Shown here: positions 17,659-25,510 of the stretch, one piece after another
Numbering within the stretch: position 1 is the first letter of the stretch
Layout of the letters: every line of letters starts with the position of its first letter
Assembly: GCA_938085425.1 (NCBI GenBank)
Contig: CALKGQ010000016.1
Span: forward strand, 1 to 56,864
Reading direction: 5' to 3'
From: an uncultured Flavobacteriales bacterium
GTDB taxonomy: Bacteria > Bacteroidota > Bacteroidia > Flavobacteriales_D > Sanyastnellaceae
Length of the DNA stretch: 56,864 nt
The notes under the pieces: model-generated
The model's input: the letters and a program-made list of their open reading frames with translations, nothing else
Databases searched by the model: none
Told to the model about the DNA's origin: nothing
Position numbers and translations under genes: made by a program

Positions 17659-18486
17659 ATGGCACGCCGCGAATTGCAAGAAATCAATGCAGGCTCGATG
17701 GCGGACATCGCGTTTTTGCTGCTCATTTTTTGGCTGGTCACCACCACCATTGATTCAGATGAGGGCATCAAACGTCAACTTCCGCCTCCTGTGCCTCCAG
17801 ACATTGACGTGCCCCAGGCCAAGGAGCAGAACGTCTTCAACGTGAAAGTGAACTTTCTCGACCAATTGTTGGTGGAGGGAGAGCCCTTGGATTTGGACCA
17901 AATGAAGGACAAGGCGAAGAACTTCTTGATTGCGACAGGAGATGGCGTCATGTCCCATCCTGTGGGTCCCCAAACGGTGGGCAGAAACCGAGAGGTTGTG
18001 ATGGTGACAGGTGCCAATGGCAAGACCAATGCGGCCTTTCCTGAGCGCCAATGGGTGAGAAAGGCCGACGTCCGACTCCGCATTGCCGAATACGAGCAAT
18101 TCGTGTATGCCGCGGACACCGACAAGAAGAAGAAAGCCTTTGGGAAAGTGCTCGACAACTGGAGGCAGAAACTGACCACCATTGAGTTGCTCGGGGGCGA
18201 TTACAAGGAGCTCCCTTCATCGGCGCTCATTTCCATGCAGAACGACAACAACACGACGTACAACACCTACTTGTCTGTGCAGAATGAACTTCAATCTGCC
18301 GTGAACGAGTTGCGTGATGAGTTGGCGTTGGAGAAGTTTGGGATGACGTACTCGCAGATGGAAGACATCTACGACCGCAACAAGGAAGACGCCAAGACGT
18401 TGGATCGGATCACTGCCGTCCGTGCGGTGTACCCCCAACGTATTTCGGAAGCAGAACCACGCGACGCAAGCGCCAACTACTACTGA
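17659..18486 (+). CDS. exbD: ExbD/TolR-type biopolymer transport protein (first copy, long form)
   Basis: A 275-residue protein with the ExbD signature: a short cytoplasmic N-terminus, INAGSMADIAFLLLIFWLVTTT (about 9-30) with the proton-carrying Asp at MAD, then a periplasmic region starting LPPPVPPDIDVPQ. It is about twice the usual ExbD length, with a long charged periplasmic part including a KKKKAFGK segment and a helical C-terminus (about 180-265). With ExbB it forms the proton-driven stator. It is the third gene of the operon; the next exbD begins 1 nt after its stop codon. Confidence 0.9.
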   Translation: MARRELQEINAGSMADIAFLLLIFWLVTTTIDSDEGIKRQLPPPVPPDIDVPQAKEQNVFNVKVNFLDQLLVEGEPLDLDQMKDKAKNFLIATGDGVMSHPVGPQTVGRNREVVMVTGANGKTNAAFPERQWVRKADVRLRIAEYEQFVYAADTDKKKKAFGKVLDNWRQKLTTIELLGGDYKELPSSALISMQNDNNTTYNTYLSVQNELQSAVNELRDELALEKFGMTYSQMEDIYDRNKEDAKTLDRITAVRAVYPQRISEAEPRDASANYY

Positions 18487-18487
18487 C

Positions 18488-18961
18488 ATGGGAAAGTTTC
18501 GCAAAGGAGGCAAACGACCAATGGGGGCCATTTCTACGGCTTCCTTGCCAGACATCGTGTTCATGCTGCTCTTCTTCTTCATGGTGGCCACGGTGCTGCG
18601 TACGGAGGATGAAAAGGTTCGCGTGATCCGTCCTGAAGCCTCCGAACTTTACAAAATCGAGAAGAAGCACCTCATCCGCTACGTCAACATCGGTCCCCCA
18701 ATGGACCGACGCTACGGCACGGAGCCGCTGGTGCAGTTGAACGATCAGTTCTCCAGCGCTGCGGTGATCCAGGACTGGATTGTCAAGGAGCGTACGACCC
18801 TCGCCGAGTCTGAGCAAAGCAAGATGTGGGTGTCCCTTAAGGTGGACAAAGACACCAAGATGGGCGTCGTGACATCGGTCAAGCAAGAACTTCGGAAGGC
18901 CTCGGCCCTGAAAGTGTTGTACTCGGCTTCGAGCAGAAAGCGGACTGGAAGCGAAGAGTGA
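18488..18961 (+). CDS. ExbD/TolR-type biopolymer transport protein (second copy)
   Basis: A 157-residue protein. ATG 18488, 1 nt after the preceding stop, is preferred over an in-frame start at 18422 inside the upstream gene. The N-terminus is basic (MGKFRKGGKR), then ISTASLPDIVFMLLFFFMVATV (about 15-36), with the conserved Asp in LPD acting as the proton site. The periplasmic domain (about 45-150) contains the typical paired strands and helices. Two non-identical ExbD proteins after one ExbB are common in Bacteroidota, and a heteromeric stator is inferred. A strong terminator follows. Confidence 0.9.
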   Translation: MGKFRKGGKRPMGAISTASLPDIVFMLLFFFMVATVLRTEDEKVRVIRPEASELYKIEKKHLIRYVNIGPPMDRRYGTEPLVQLNDQFSSAAVIQDWIVKERTTLAESEQSKMWVSLKVDKDTKMGVVTSVKQELRKASALKVLYSASSRKRTGSEE

Positions 18962-18981
18962 TTCCTTCCGCGAAAGCAATG

Positions 18982-19010
18982 AAAACCCTGGCCTTTTGGT
19001 CAGGGTTTTT
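18982..19010. terminator. Terminator between convergent genes (probably bidirectional)
   Basis: AAAACCCTGGCC and GGTCAGGGTTTT form a 12-bp stem (one G-T pair) around a TTTT loop, with A-rich left and T-rich right flanks. It ends the exbB-exbD operon and, read from the other strand, could also end the mgtE-dehydrogenase unit. Confidence 0.9.
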
Positions 19011-19033
19011 TCATGCACCCCATCTCTACTTCT

Positions 19034-20020
19034 TCAGGAGGCCAAAATCTTGTCCGCAAGCACTTCGCTCAATTGGCTCCAGCTCTCTTGCGTCCAGCCG
19101 GCCACATGGGGTGTCATCATGACGTTGGGATGTTTCAGAAGCGCCTCGAAGGCTTCCTTCTTCACGGGATCCTGAAGGCCTTCCAGCGTTTCTAGGGATC
19201 GCCCTTCAAACTCCAGTACATCGAGGCAAGCGTGTGTGACCCTCCCGTCGTCGAGGGCCCGGAGCAGGGCTTCTGTTTGGACAATGGCCCCTCGGGCAGT
19301 GTTCAGAAGCACAATCGGCTTGTCCCAGGACCCAAGCCAATCGTCGTTCACCATGCCCTTCGTTTCCGAGGTCCATGGCACGTGCAAGCTCACCACATCG
19401 GCCTCCTTCGCCAAGACATCGGAACCCACAGGCACAACGTGTGGCAAGGGGGCTTTCACTTGGGGTTGTTCTCCCCAACCTTCCTTGTACTTGTCGAAGG
19501 CAAGCACTCGGCATCCAAAGCCAGCAAGCCTTTGGGCAAAAGCTGACCCCATGTGGCCGTACCCGATGATGCCCACCGTAAGGTGCTTCAATTCTCTTCC
19601 TCTGTGCCCTTCGCGGTCCCACGCTCTTGCGCGCACACTGGCATCCCCTGAAGACAAGCGATGCAACGTGTTCAGGAGCATGCCCAAGGTGTGTTCGCCC
19701 ACAGCGTCTCGGTTGCCTTCTGGACTGGAATGCAGCGCGATGCCCTTTTGATGGGCTGCCTCCACGTCGATGTTGTCCAAACCCGATCCACTGCGCGCGA
19801 TCCATTGGAGATCGGGGAGTTGGTCCAAGAGCTCTCGGTCGAGGGAAAGTCGGCTGCGCAACACCAAACCATGGATGGGTGTTTTGGCGGCCTGTTCCTT
19901 CAAGGCTTCTCGTCCCAGGGCAGTCCCGTCAAAACAAGACATGCCCGCGGCCTCCAGCCGGACTTGCAAACCGGCATGCACCGAGTCCAAAAACCACACT
20001 TGGGTGTCCTCTGGCTTCAT
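19034..20020 (-). CDS. D-isomer-specific 2-hydroxyacid dehydrogenase (phosphoglycerate dehydrogenase-like)
   Basis: A 328-residue NAD-dependent oxidoreductase. The start ATG at 20020 (MKPEDTQVWFL) lies 10 nt after the mgtE stop. ARSGSGLDNID (about 80-90) begins the substrate/NAD interface, HLTVGIIGYGHMGSAFA (about 145-161) is the GxGxxG Rossmann motif, NTARGAIV (about 240) carries the catalytic Arg, and TPHVAG (about 308) the catalytic His. The relay Glu would be within the LDVLEFEG stretch. The length is that of a SerA catalytic core without an ACT domain. Oxidation of D-3-phosphoglycerate is possible; glyoxylate/hydroxypyruvate or another 2-oxoacid reductase cannot be excluded. Confidence 0.85.
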   Translation of the reverse strand: MKPEDTQVWFLDSVHAGLQVRLEAAGMSCFDGTALGREALKEQAAKTPIHGLVLRSRLSLDRELLDQLPDLQWIARSGSGLDNIDVEAAHQKGIALHSSPEGNRDAVGEHTLGMLLNTLHRLSSGDASVRARAWDREGHRGRELKHLTVGIIGYGHMGSAFAQRLAGFGCRVLAFDKYKEGWGEQPQVKAPLPHVVPVGSDVLAKEADVVSLHVPWTSETKGMVNDDWLGSWDKPIVLLNTARGAIVQTEALLRALDDGRVTHACLDVLEFEGRSLETLEGLQDPVKKEAFEALLKHPNVMMTPHVAGWTQESWSQLSEVLADKILAS

Positions 20021-20030
20021 GGTCAGGGCG

Positions 20031-21392
20031 TCAGGGCATCCACGTGGCCACCAAGGAGCCGATGCTGAAGTAAATGATGAGCCCCATGATGTCGTTGGCC
20101 GTCGTGATGAACGGACCGGTGGCAAGGGCTGGATCGATGTTCCGCTTGTCCAACATGAGGGGCACAAAGGCCCCAAACAAGGCAGCAAAGACGATGACAC
20201 ACAACAGGGAGGCGCTGACCGTGGTGCTCAAGTTCCAGCCAAAGCCCAAAAGAAGGCTGGTCAGGAAAATGACTGCCGAACAAATGAGTCCATTGAGCAT
20301 GCCCACGCTCAGTTCCTTCAACAAACGTCCGGCGAGGTTGCCCATGTTCATGGAAGCAGAGGCCAAGCCTTGCACCACAATGGCCGAAGATTGCACGCCC
20401 ACATTCCCACCCATCGCAGCAATCAATGGGATGAAGAGGGCCATTTCAGGGTTGTTTTCGATGTCAAAAGCACCAATCACATAGGCACCCCCGACCCCAC
20501 CCCCAAGGCCAATGAGCAACCACGGAAGGCGGGCACGGGTGAGCGTCCAAACGCTGTCCTTGCCTTCGACATCTTCCGAAATTCCAGAAGCCAATTGGTA
20601 ATCGCGCTCGGCATCCTCGATCATGACATCCACCGCATCGTCGATGGTGATTCGGCCGAGGAGGATGCCAGAGGCGTCCACGACAGGCAGGGCCACGAGG
20701 TCGTAACGCTCCATCATCTTCACCACCACCTCTTCGCTCTCATGGGCTTCAACGGAAACCATTTCCACATCGTCTTTCAAGTCGCGCAAGATGCTTCGGG
20801 CGCTTGAAGCGTTCAACAGCAGGCTCTTCAGCGACAACCGGCCGTTGAGCCGGCCAGATTCATCCACCACGTAGATGGTGTAGATGTTGGCGACGTCTGA
20901 CGCTTGTGACCGGATTTCTCGGATGGCACTGGCCACGGTCCAATCTTCCTGTACCTTGACCAATTCCACGGCCATCATCGCACCAGCGGATCCTTCCTCG
21001 TAGTTCAGGAGCTCGAGGACTTCCGAAGCAGAGGCTTGGTCGTCCACCAACCTGACGGCCTCTTCCACTTTGGCTTCAGGCAAATCGGCCAACGCGTCAG
21101 CGGCATCGTCCGAATCCAAACCTTCGATGACATCCTCTGCAATTTCTTTGGAGCTCAGTGAGCTCAGGAGCTCTTCCCGGATGTCCTCCTCCATTTCAGA
21201 GATGACCTCAGACCTCGAGTCCGAGTCCAGCAAGCGGTAGATGTACAGCACCTCTTCCCGCTTGAGCGCATCGAAAACATCGGCCACGTCCTTCGGATGA
21301 AGTTCGCCCACGACGGCGGCGAGCTCCACATCACGACCGTCTTCAATCTGCAAGCGCAGCTGGTCGAGGAATTCTTTGGTCAACTCAAGCAT
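20031..21392 (-). CDS. mgtE: Magnesium transporter MgtE
   Basis: A 453-residue protein. ATG 21392 (MLELTKEFLDQ) is preferred to an upstream extension with no family similarity. The order is: superhelical N domain rich in Asp/Glu (about 1-125), paired CBS domains (about 128-250, with YVVDESGRLNGRLSL and DASGILLGRITIDD), the plug helix, and five membrane helices (about 280-450) including PLIAAMGGNVGVQSSA, a conserved pore segment. The family is a Mg2+ channel whose N and CBS domains sense cytosolic Mg2+ and gate the pore. An exact TACCTTTG box ends 4 nt before the ATG, so the mRNA is probably leaderless. It is co-transcribed with the following dehydrogenase. Confidence 0.93.
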   Translation of the reverse strand: MLELTKEFLDQLRLQIEDGRDVELAAVVGELHPKDVADVFDALKREEVLYIYRLLDSDSRSEVISEMEEDIREELLSSLSSKEIAEDVIEGLDSDDAADALADLPEAKVEEAVRLVDDQASASEVLELLNYEEGSAGAMMAVELVKVQEDWTVASAIREIRSQASDVANIYTIYVVDESGRLNGRLSLKSLLLNASSARSILRDLKDDVEMVSVEAHESEEVVVKMMERYDLVALPVVDASGILLGRITIDDAVDVMIEDAERDYQLASGISEDVEGKDSVWTLTRARLPWLLIGLGGGVGGAYVIGAFDIENNPEMALFIPLIAAMGGNVGVQSSAIVVQGLASASMNMGNLAGRLLKELSVGMLNGLICSAVIFLTSLLLGFGWNLSTTVSASLLCVIVFAALFGAFVPLMLDKRNIDPALATGPFITTANDIMGLIIYFSIGSLVATWMP

Positions 21393-21396
21393 GGCG

Positions 21397-21404
21397 CAAA
21401 GGTA
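21397..21404 (-). promoter_or_regulatory. -7 promoter box, leaderless mgtE
   Basis: TACCTTTG on the minus strand is an exact TAnnTTTG, with CGCC and then ATG following. If the box is centred at -7, transcription would begin at or next to the A of the start codon. Confidence 0.6.
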
Positions 21405-21427
21405 CACGCCACCGGGACAAAGGAGGC

Positions 21428-21892
21428 TTATCGCTTGGCGCGGAAGAACTTGGTGAGCAGTTGAGCAGACTCTTCGGCCAAGAGCCCGCCTTCGCATTTG
21501 GTCTTGGGATGAAGCATGGTCAGCTCACCATCGAACTTGGAATGTCCACGTTTCTCGTCCTTGGCTCCGTACACCACCCGGCCAATGCGCGTCCAAAAGG
21601 CAGCTCCTGCGCACATGGGACAGGGTTCCAGAGTGACGTACAAGGTGCATTTGTCCAGGAACTTTCCTCCCAGGTACTCGGATGCGGAAGTGAAGGCCTG
21701 CATCTCTGCATGGGCGGTGAAATCGCGCAGCCTCTCGCACAAATTGTGTGCCCGTGCAATCACACGACCCTCGGCCACGACCACCGCCCCAACCGGCACT
21801 TCGTCCATGGCGGCGGCGGTCTCTGCTTCTTGGAGGGCCATGGTCATGAACCGGATGTCTTCTTGGCTGAAATTGGAGGGAGAGGTGTCCAT
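21428..21892 (-). CDS. tadA: tRNA-specific adenosine deaminase TadA-like nucleoside deaminase
   Basis: A 154-residue cytidine/deoxycytidylate deaminase-fold protein. HAEMQAF (about 59-65) provides the zinc-binding His and the proton-shuttle Glu, and LEPCPMCAGA (about 87-96) the two zinc-binding Cys. Length and order match TadA, which converts A34 to inosine in the tRNA-Arg(ACG) anticodon. Guanine deaminases share the fold, so specificity is probable rather than certain. ATG 21892 overlaps the stop of the upstream glycosyltransferase as TGATG, indicating translational coupling; an upstream extension would lie inside that gene. Confidence 0.85.
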   Translation of the reverse strand: MDTSPSNFSQEDIRFMTMALQEAETAAAMDEVPVGAVVVAEGRVIARAHNLCERLRDFTAHAEMQAFTSASEYLGGKFLDKCTLYVTLEPCPMCAGAAFWTRIGRVVYGAKDEKRGHSKFDGELTMLHPKTKCEGGLLAEESAQLLTKFFRAKR

Positions 21893-22989
21893 CAGGAGGG
21901 CGTGGTTTGAAGGGGGGTGAGCCAGGATGTCATGTGTGCAAAGGCCTTGGCATTGGCCTCTGCGTTTGGCAAATGTCCGGTGGCAAGCGCGGGGATGTCG
22001 CCTTGTTGGAGCTTTTTTTGGCCCAAACTGACAAAACCAAACCGCTCGGCCCACAGCCGGCCCAAAAATTCCTGTTCAGGTTGTCCCGGCGTGGGCACGA
22101 GGATGGCCTTGACTTGCAAGGCAGCAAGGTCGAGCTGGGAGCTGTACCCACTTCGGCAAACCACCACGCGGCCTTCCTGCAGGGCGCCGGCCAAGTCCTC
22201 ATCTGTGGGGTCGTTCCAAGTGGTGATGTTGCCGTCGACGCGCACCCCGCCCCCTGGCTTTCCTGCCACGATCAAGCACGGCTCTTCGTCGTGGGCCATC
22301 CACTGGCGCAGGGCCTTTTCCATCAATCCACGGTGGGGTTCCAACCCACTCACCATCCCCACCTTGGACCAACGCGCGGAAGGGGAGGCCTGGCGGTGCT
22401 TGGCCAGTCGACTCAACACGCCGAGGTATACGGTTTGGGGATGCACCATGGCGGAAGAGAGCCCTCCGCTCATGGCCATGGGGCCGGGTGGGTGGTCTGG
22501 CACCCACACCGCGTCGAATTGCATGGCCCAACGACGGACCATGGCACGGGCCATCCCTTCCAAAAGTTTGGGCACGGGAATCTGCAGTTGGTGGGACATG
22601 AGCACGCTGGACAGACCGGGGACTTGGCAACCATAGCAGTTGTCTGAAAAAACGGCCCGGATGCCCTGTTCTTCGGCGAACCTCGCCACCCAAAGCCGCT
22701 CCGAGCGCACGTGGACGAGGAACTTGGGCATTTGGGCGGCAATGCGAAAGAAATTGCCGCGCTTTGCATACTTCATCTCGGGTCCAGGCTTGACGTGGAA
22801 GGCCAAACGGTCCGACTCTGGCAAGTGATGCTTCAGCCAGGCGAGGGCAGTCCCTTTGGAGGCCACGTGCACATGCCAGCCAAGGTCCAATGCACATTCA
22901 ATCAGAGGAAGGGTGCGGGTCGCATGGCCCATGCCCCAATCCAGGACAGTCACCAACATCGATGGATGGGTTGCTTGGGCGTGGTTCAT
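21892..22989 (-). CDS. Glycosyltransferase of the Glyco_trans_1_3 / MurG-like type
   Basis: A 365-residue protein with a GT-B fold. VTVLDWGMGHATRTLPLIECAL (about 13-34) matches the N-terminal loop of this family, VFSDNCYG (about 106) follows, and the C-terminal half has VVVCRSGYSSQLDLAAL and PTPGQPEQEFLGRLW (about 283-330), the nucleotide-sugar-binding region typical of GT28/GT1 enzymes. The sugar and acceptor are not predictable. The N-terminus could be ATG 22989 or ATG 22959, directly before LVTVLDWG. Coupled to tadA by a 1-nt overlap (TGATG), divergent from trmB. Confidence 0.8.
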   Translation of the reverse strand: MNHAQATHPSMLVTVLDWGMGHATRTLPLIECALDLGWHVHVASKGTALAWLKHHLPESDRLAFHVKPGPEMKYAKRGNFFRIAAQMPKFLVHVRSERLWVARFAEEQGIRAVFSDNCYGCQVPGLSSVLMSHQLQIPVPKLLEGMARAMVRRWAMQFDAVWVPDHPPGPMAMSGGLSSAMVHPQTVYLGVLSRLAKHRQASPSARWSKVGMVSGLEPHRGLMEKALRQWMAHDEEPCLIVAGKPGGGVRVDGNITTWNDPTDEDLAGALQEGRVVVCRSGYSSQLDLAALQVKAILVPTPGQPEQEFLGRLWAERFGFVSLGQKKLQQGDIPALATGHLPNAEANAKAFAHMTSWLTPLQTTPS

Positions 22990-23006
22990 CGTCGGGTTGA
23001 AGTTCC

Positions 23007-23014
23007 TAATTTCG
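23007..23014 (+). promoter_or_regulatory. Candidate -7 box of trmB
   Basis: TAATTTCG (7 of 8 to TAnnTTTG) ends 16 nt before the trmB ATG, giving a short leader of about 10 nt. An AAGGAG stretch at 23024-23029 is only 1 nt from the ATG, too close to act as a ribosome-binding site. Confidence 0.45.
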
Positions 23015-23030
23015 CATCAATTCAAGGAGC

Positions 23031-23735
23031 ATGGGAAAGGGAAAACTTTGGAAATGGGAGGAAAATGCGGAGATGAAGAACGTCTTCGAGCCCGACTTGC
23101 AAGAGGCGGTGCGGGGGGCGCAGCATCCGCACAAGGGCCAATGGCACAAGGAGGTGTTTGGGAACGACCACCCCATCACCTTGGAGTTGGGCTGTGGCAA
23201 GGGGGAATACACTGTGGAACTCGCCCGCCAATGGCCCCAACGGAATTTTGTGGGTGTGGACATCAAGGGCCACCGTTTTTGGCGTGGTGCGAAGACGGCG
23301 ACCCAAGAATCTTTGTCCAACGTCGCCTTCTTACGCACGCGCATCGAGTTCATCGACCAGTTCTTTGCACCTGGAGAGGTGGAGCGCATTTGGCTGACCT
23401 TCAGTGACCCTCAGCCCAAAGATGAGAAGGGAACCAAGCGCATCACTTCGGGAAAATTCATCGAGCGCTACCGCAAGTTTTTGGCGCCAGGGGGGACCAT
23501 CCGGGTCAAGTCTGACAGCAAGCTCCTCTATGCCCTCTCCAAGGAAGATTACCTCGAGGCCGGCTATCCCTTCTTGCACGATTCTGACGATGTGTACGGG
23601 GGGTTTCTCGAAGAGGTCGAACCCGACTTGCGCGCTGCATTGGAGATCAAAACTTTCTACGAGCAGCGTTGGTTGGAGGAAGGAAAGAACATCCATTTCA
23701 TGGAAATCCAGCCCCCTTCGACCCCAAAGGGATGA
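23031..23735 (+). CDS. trmB: tRNA (guanine-N7-)-methyltransferase
   Basis: A 234-residue class I SAM methyltransferase. LELGCGKGEYTVELAR (about 51-66) is the SAM-binding motif I, FVGVDIKGHRFWRGAK (about 73-88) follows, and WLTFSDPQPKDEK (about 122-134) corresponds to the conserved PDPWxKxxH region of TrmB, here in the variant seen in Bacteroidota (no His). It forms m7G46 in the tRNA variable loop. The stop overlaps the next ATG (ATGA), so the MGMT-like gene is coupled. Confidence 0.9.
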   Translation: MGKGKLWKWEENAEMKNVFEPDLQEAVRGAQHPHKGQWHKEVFGNDHPITLELGCGKGEYTVELARQWPQRNFVGVDIKGHRFWRGAKTATQESLSNVAFLRTRIEFIDQFFAPGEVERIWLTFSDPQPKDEKGTKRITSGKFIERYRKFLAPGGTIRVKSDSKLLYALSKEDYLEAGYPFLHDSDDVYGGFLEEVEPDLRAALEIKTFYEQRWLEEGKNIHFMEIQPPSTPKG

Positions 23736-24082
23736 GCCCTGTGTCCGATCCACTCCGTCCCGCAGATTTTGCCAGTGACGTCTTTGAGGTGGTCCGTGTG
23801 GTGCCCAAAGGCAGGGTGACGACATACGGGGCCGTGGCCAATTGCCTTGGGGCGAAGAAGGCAAGCAGAAGGGTGGGGTGGGTCCTCAACAAGTCATTTT
23901 CAGTTGCTCCTGCCGTCCCGGCCCACCGTGTGGTGAACCGATTGGGGCAGTTGACGGGGGCCATGCATTTCCCCAAGGACCGTCCCATGGCGTCGATGCT
24001 GGAAGCGGAGGGCGTTCAGGTGCAGGATGCGACCGTCGTGGATTTCAAAGCGTTGTTTTGGGACCCCATGACCGAACTTTGA
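23732..24082 (+). CDS. Alkyltransferase-like (ATL) MGMT-family DNA-binding protein
   Basis: A 116-residue protein covering only the MGMT C-terminal DNA-binding domain. VFEVVRVVPKGRVTTYGAVA (about 14-33) and ASRRVGWVLNKS (about 40-51) are the helix-turn-helix region. The active-site motif PCHRV of O6-alkylguanine transferases reads PAHRVV here (about 60-65), so the alkyl-accepting Cys is replaced by Ala. This is the hallmark of ATL proteins, which bind O6-alkylguanine without repairing it and hand it to nucleotide excision repair. The ATG at 23732 overlaps the trmB stop. Confidence 0.85.
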   Translation: MSPVSDPLRPADFASDVFEVVRVVPKGRVTTYGAVANCLGAKKASRRVGWVLNKSFSVAPAVPAHRVVNRLGQLTGAMHFPKDRPMASMLEAEGVQVQDATVVDFKALFWDPMTEL

Positions 24083-24085
24083 CAC

Positions 24086-25171
24086 ATGAGCAACTGGACC
24101 AAAGACGCCGTATTGGAATCCTTGAAGGGAGTGGTGGAGCCCGAATTGGGCAAGGACATTGTCTCCCTCGAATTGGTGGAGCTTTCGGGCCCTTTGGAAG
24201 GCCAAAATGCCACGGGCCAAGGCGTCACGGTTCAAGTGAAGTCCAGCAATCCTGCGATGCATGCCAGGAAGCGCATGCAAGAAGCGGTGGAATTTGCCTT
24301 GGAGCGCGGCATGGGCACCCCTGTCGAGTGCGAAGTCGAAGTCATTCCATTGCAAAAGGAAGAGCGTACGCTTGAGACCCGCAAGGTGTTGCCGGGCGTC
24401 CAGCATGTCATTGCAGTGGCTTCCGGCAAAGGGGGGGTGGGCAAGAGCACGGTCTCCTCCAACGTCGCCGTGGCTTTGGCCCAGCTGGGGTACCGTGTGG
24501 GTCTGGTGGATGCAGACATTCACGGCCCAAGTGTGCCGACCATGTTCGATGTGGCAGGCGCCAAGCCCCAGCCCGTCGAAGTGGAGGGGGGCACAAAGAT
24601 TCTGCCCATTGAGCAGTACGGCGTCAAGGTGTTGTCCATAGGTTTCTTTGCCGATCCAGACCAAGCCATTGTGTGGCGAGGTCCGATGGCGAGCCGTGCC
24701 TTGAACCAATTGTTCACCGATGCCGATTGGGGCGAATTGGATTTCATGGTCGTGGACTTGCCTCCCGGCACTGGAGACATCCACCTTTCTCTTGTGCAGC
24801 AAATCCCCTTGTCGGGCGCCGTCATTGTCAGCACCCCGCAGGATGTGGCCTTGGCCGATGCGAGAAAAGGGGTGGGGATGTTTCGGTTGGAGGACTTGAA
24901 GGTGCCTGTTTTGGGACTCATTGAGAACATGGCTTACTTCGTGCCGCCCGATCTTCCGGAGAAGAAGTACCACATTTTTGGCCGGGACGGCGTCAAGCGT
25001 TTGGCCGACAGTTTGAACGCCCCATTCTTGGGAGAGCTTCCCCTGCTGCAAACCATCCGTGAAGCTGGAGACGCAGGCCGACCTGCGGTCTTGCAAACCA
25101 GTGGAGAGGCGGCAGCTGCATTTAGGGCTGTCGTCGCTAAATTGCTGCAACAATTGGGCAAAGACGTCTGA
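24086..25171 (+). CDS. mrp: Mrp/ApbC/NBP35-family Fe-S carrier ATPase
   Basis: A 361-residue protein. The N-terminal MIP18/DUF59-like domain (about 1-85, VVEPELGKDIVSLELV) is followed by a P-loop ATPase (about 105-360) with the deviant Walker A SGKGGVGKSTVSSN (about 111-124), DADIHGPSVP (about 139-148) and DLPPGTGDIHLSL (about 222-234). The family carries and inserts Fe-S clusters. The usual C-terminal CxxC is absent: ENMAYFVPPDLPEKKYHIFG stands in its place, as I recall for Bacteroidota Mrp proteins. An Nfu domain with CxxC is encoded 2 nt downstream, supporting an Fe-S role. Confidence 0.9.
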   Translation: MSNWTKDAVLESLKGVVEPELGKDIVSLELVELSGPLEGQNATGQGVTVQVKSSNPAMHARKRMQEAVEFALERGMGTPVECEVEVIPLQKEERTLETRKVLPGVQHVIAVASGKGGVGKSTVSSNVAVALAQLGYRVGLVDADIHGPSVPTMFDVAGAKPQPVEVEGGTKILPIEQYGVKVLSIGFFADPDQAIVWRGPMASRALNQLFTDADWGELDFMVVDLPPGTGDIHLSLVQQIPLSGAVIVSTPQDVALADARKGVGMFRLEDLKVPVLGLIENMAYFVPPDLPEKKYHIFGRDGVKRLADSLNAPFLGELPLLQTIREAGDAGRPAVLQTSGEAAAAFRAVVAKLLQQLGKDV

Positions 25172-25173
25172 CC

Positions 25174-25419
25174 ATGACCCCCCACGACCTCCTTCACCGC
25201 GTAGAGTCCACCTTGGCGGAATTGCGCCCCTATCTCAAGGCAGATGGCGGCGACATACGTTTGGTCGAAATCACCTCGGAATTGGTGGCGCGCATTGAAT
25301 TGCTCGGGGCTTGCGCGGATTGCTCCATGATCAACATGACCTTGAAGGGAGGCGTCGAATCGGCCTTGAAAAAGGCGGCCCCAGAATTGACGGCCATCGA
25401 GGCCATCAACCTCCAGTAA
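25174..25419 (+). CDS. NifU-like (Nfu) Fe-S scaffold domain protein
   Basis: An 81-residue protein consisting of one NifU C-terminal domain: LRPYLKADGGDIRLVEI (about 17-33) and GACADCSMINMTLKGGVE (about 45-62) with the cluster-binding CxxC. It transfers [4Fe-4S] clusters to client proteins in the cytosol. It follows mrp by 2 nt, so the two Fe-S carriers are very probably made together. Confidence 0.92.
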   Translation: MTPHDLLHRVESTLAELRPYLKADGGDIRLVEITSELVARIELLGACADCSMINMTLKGGVESALKKAAPELTAIEAINLQ

Positions 25420-25494
25420 AGTTCTCCTCGATTTCTTTGTGCCAAAGGTGAAAAAGCCGAAGTGAACACGTCCCCCGTTGCGTTGTTGGGTGAG

Positions 25495-25502
25495 TACTTT
25501 TG
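25495..25502 (+). promoter_or_regulatory. -7 promoter box of the ferredoxin reductase
   Basis: TACTTTTG, an exact TAnnTTTG, ends 8 nt before the ATG at 25511. It lies in the 91-bp gap after the Nfu gene, giving the reductase-ferredoxin pair its own promoter. TTG trinucleotides occur upstream, but at 14 nt or less rather than 17-23. Confidence 0.55.
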
Positions 25503-25510
25503 TCCCCGAC

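Noticed and set aside
23024-23029. AAGGAG as a Shine-Dalgarno site for trmB
   Set aside because: It is only 1 nt from the ATG, too close for ribosome positioning, and neighbouring genes lack such sites.
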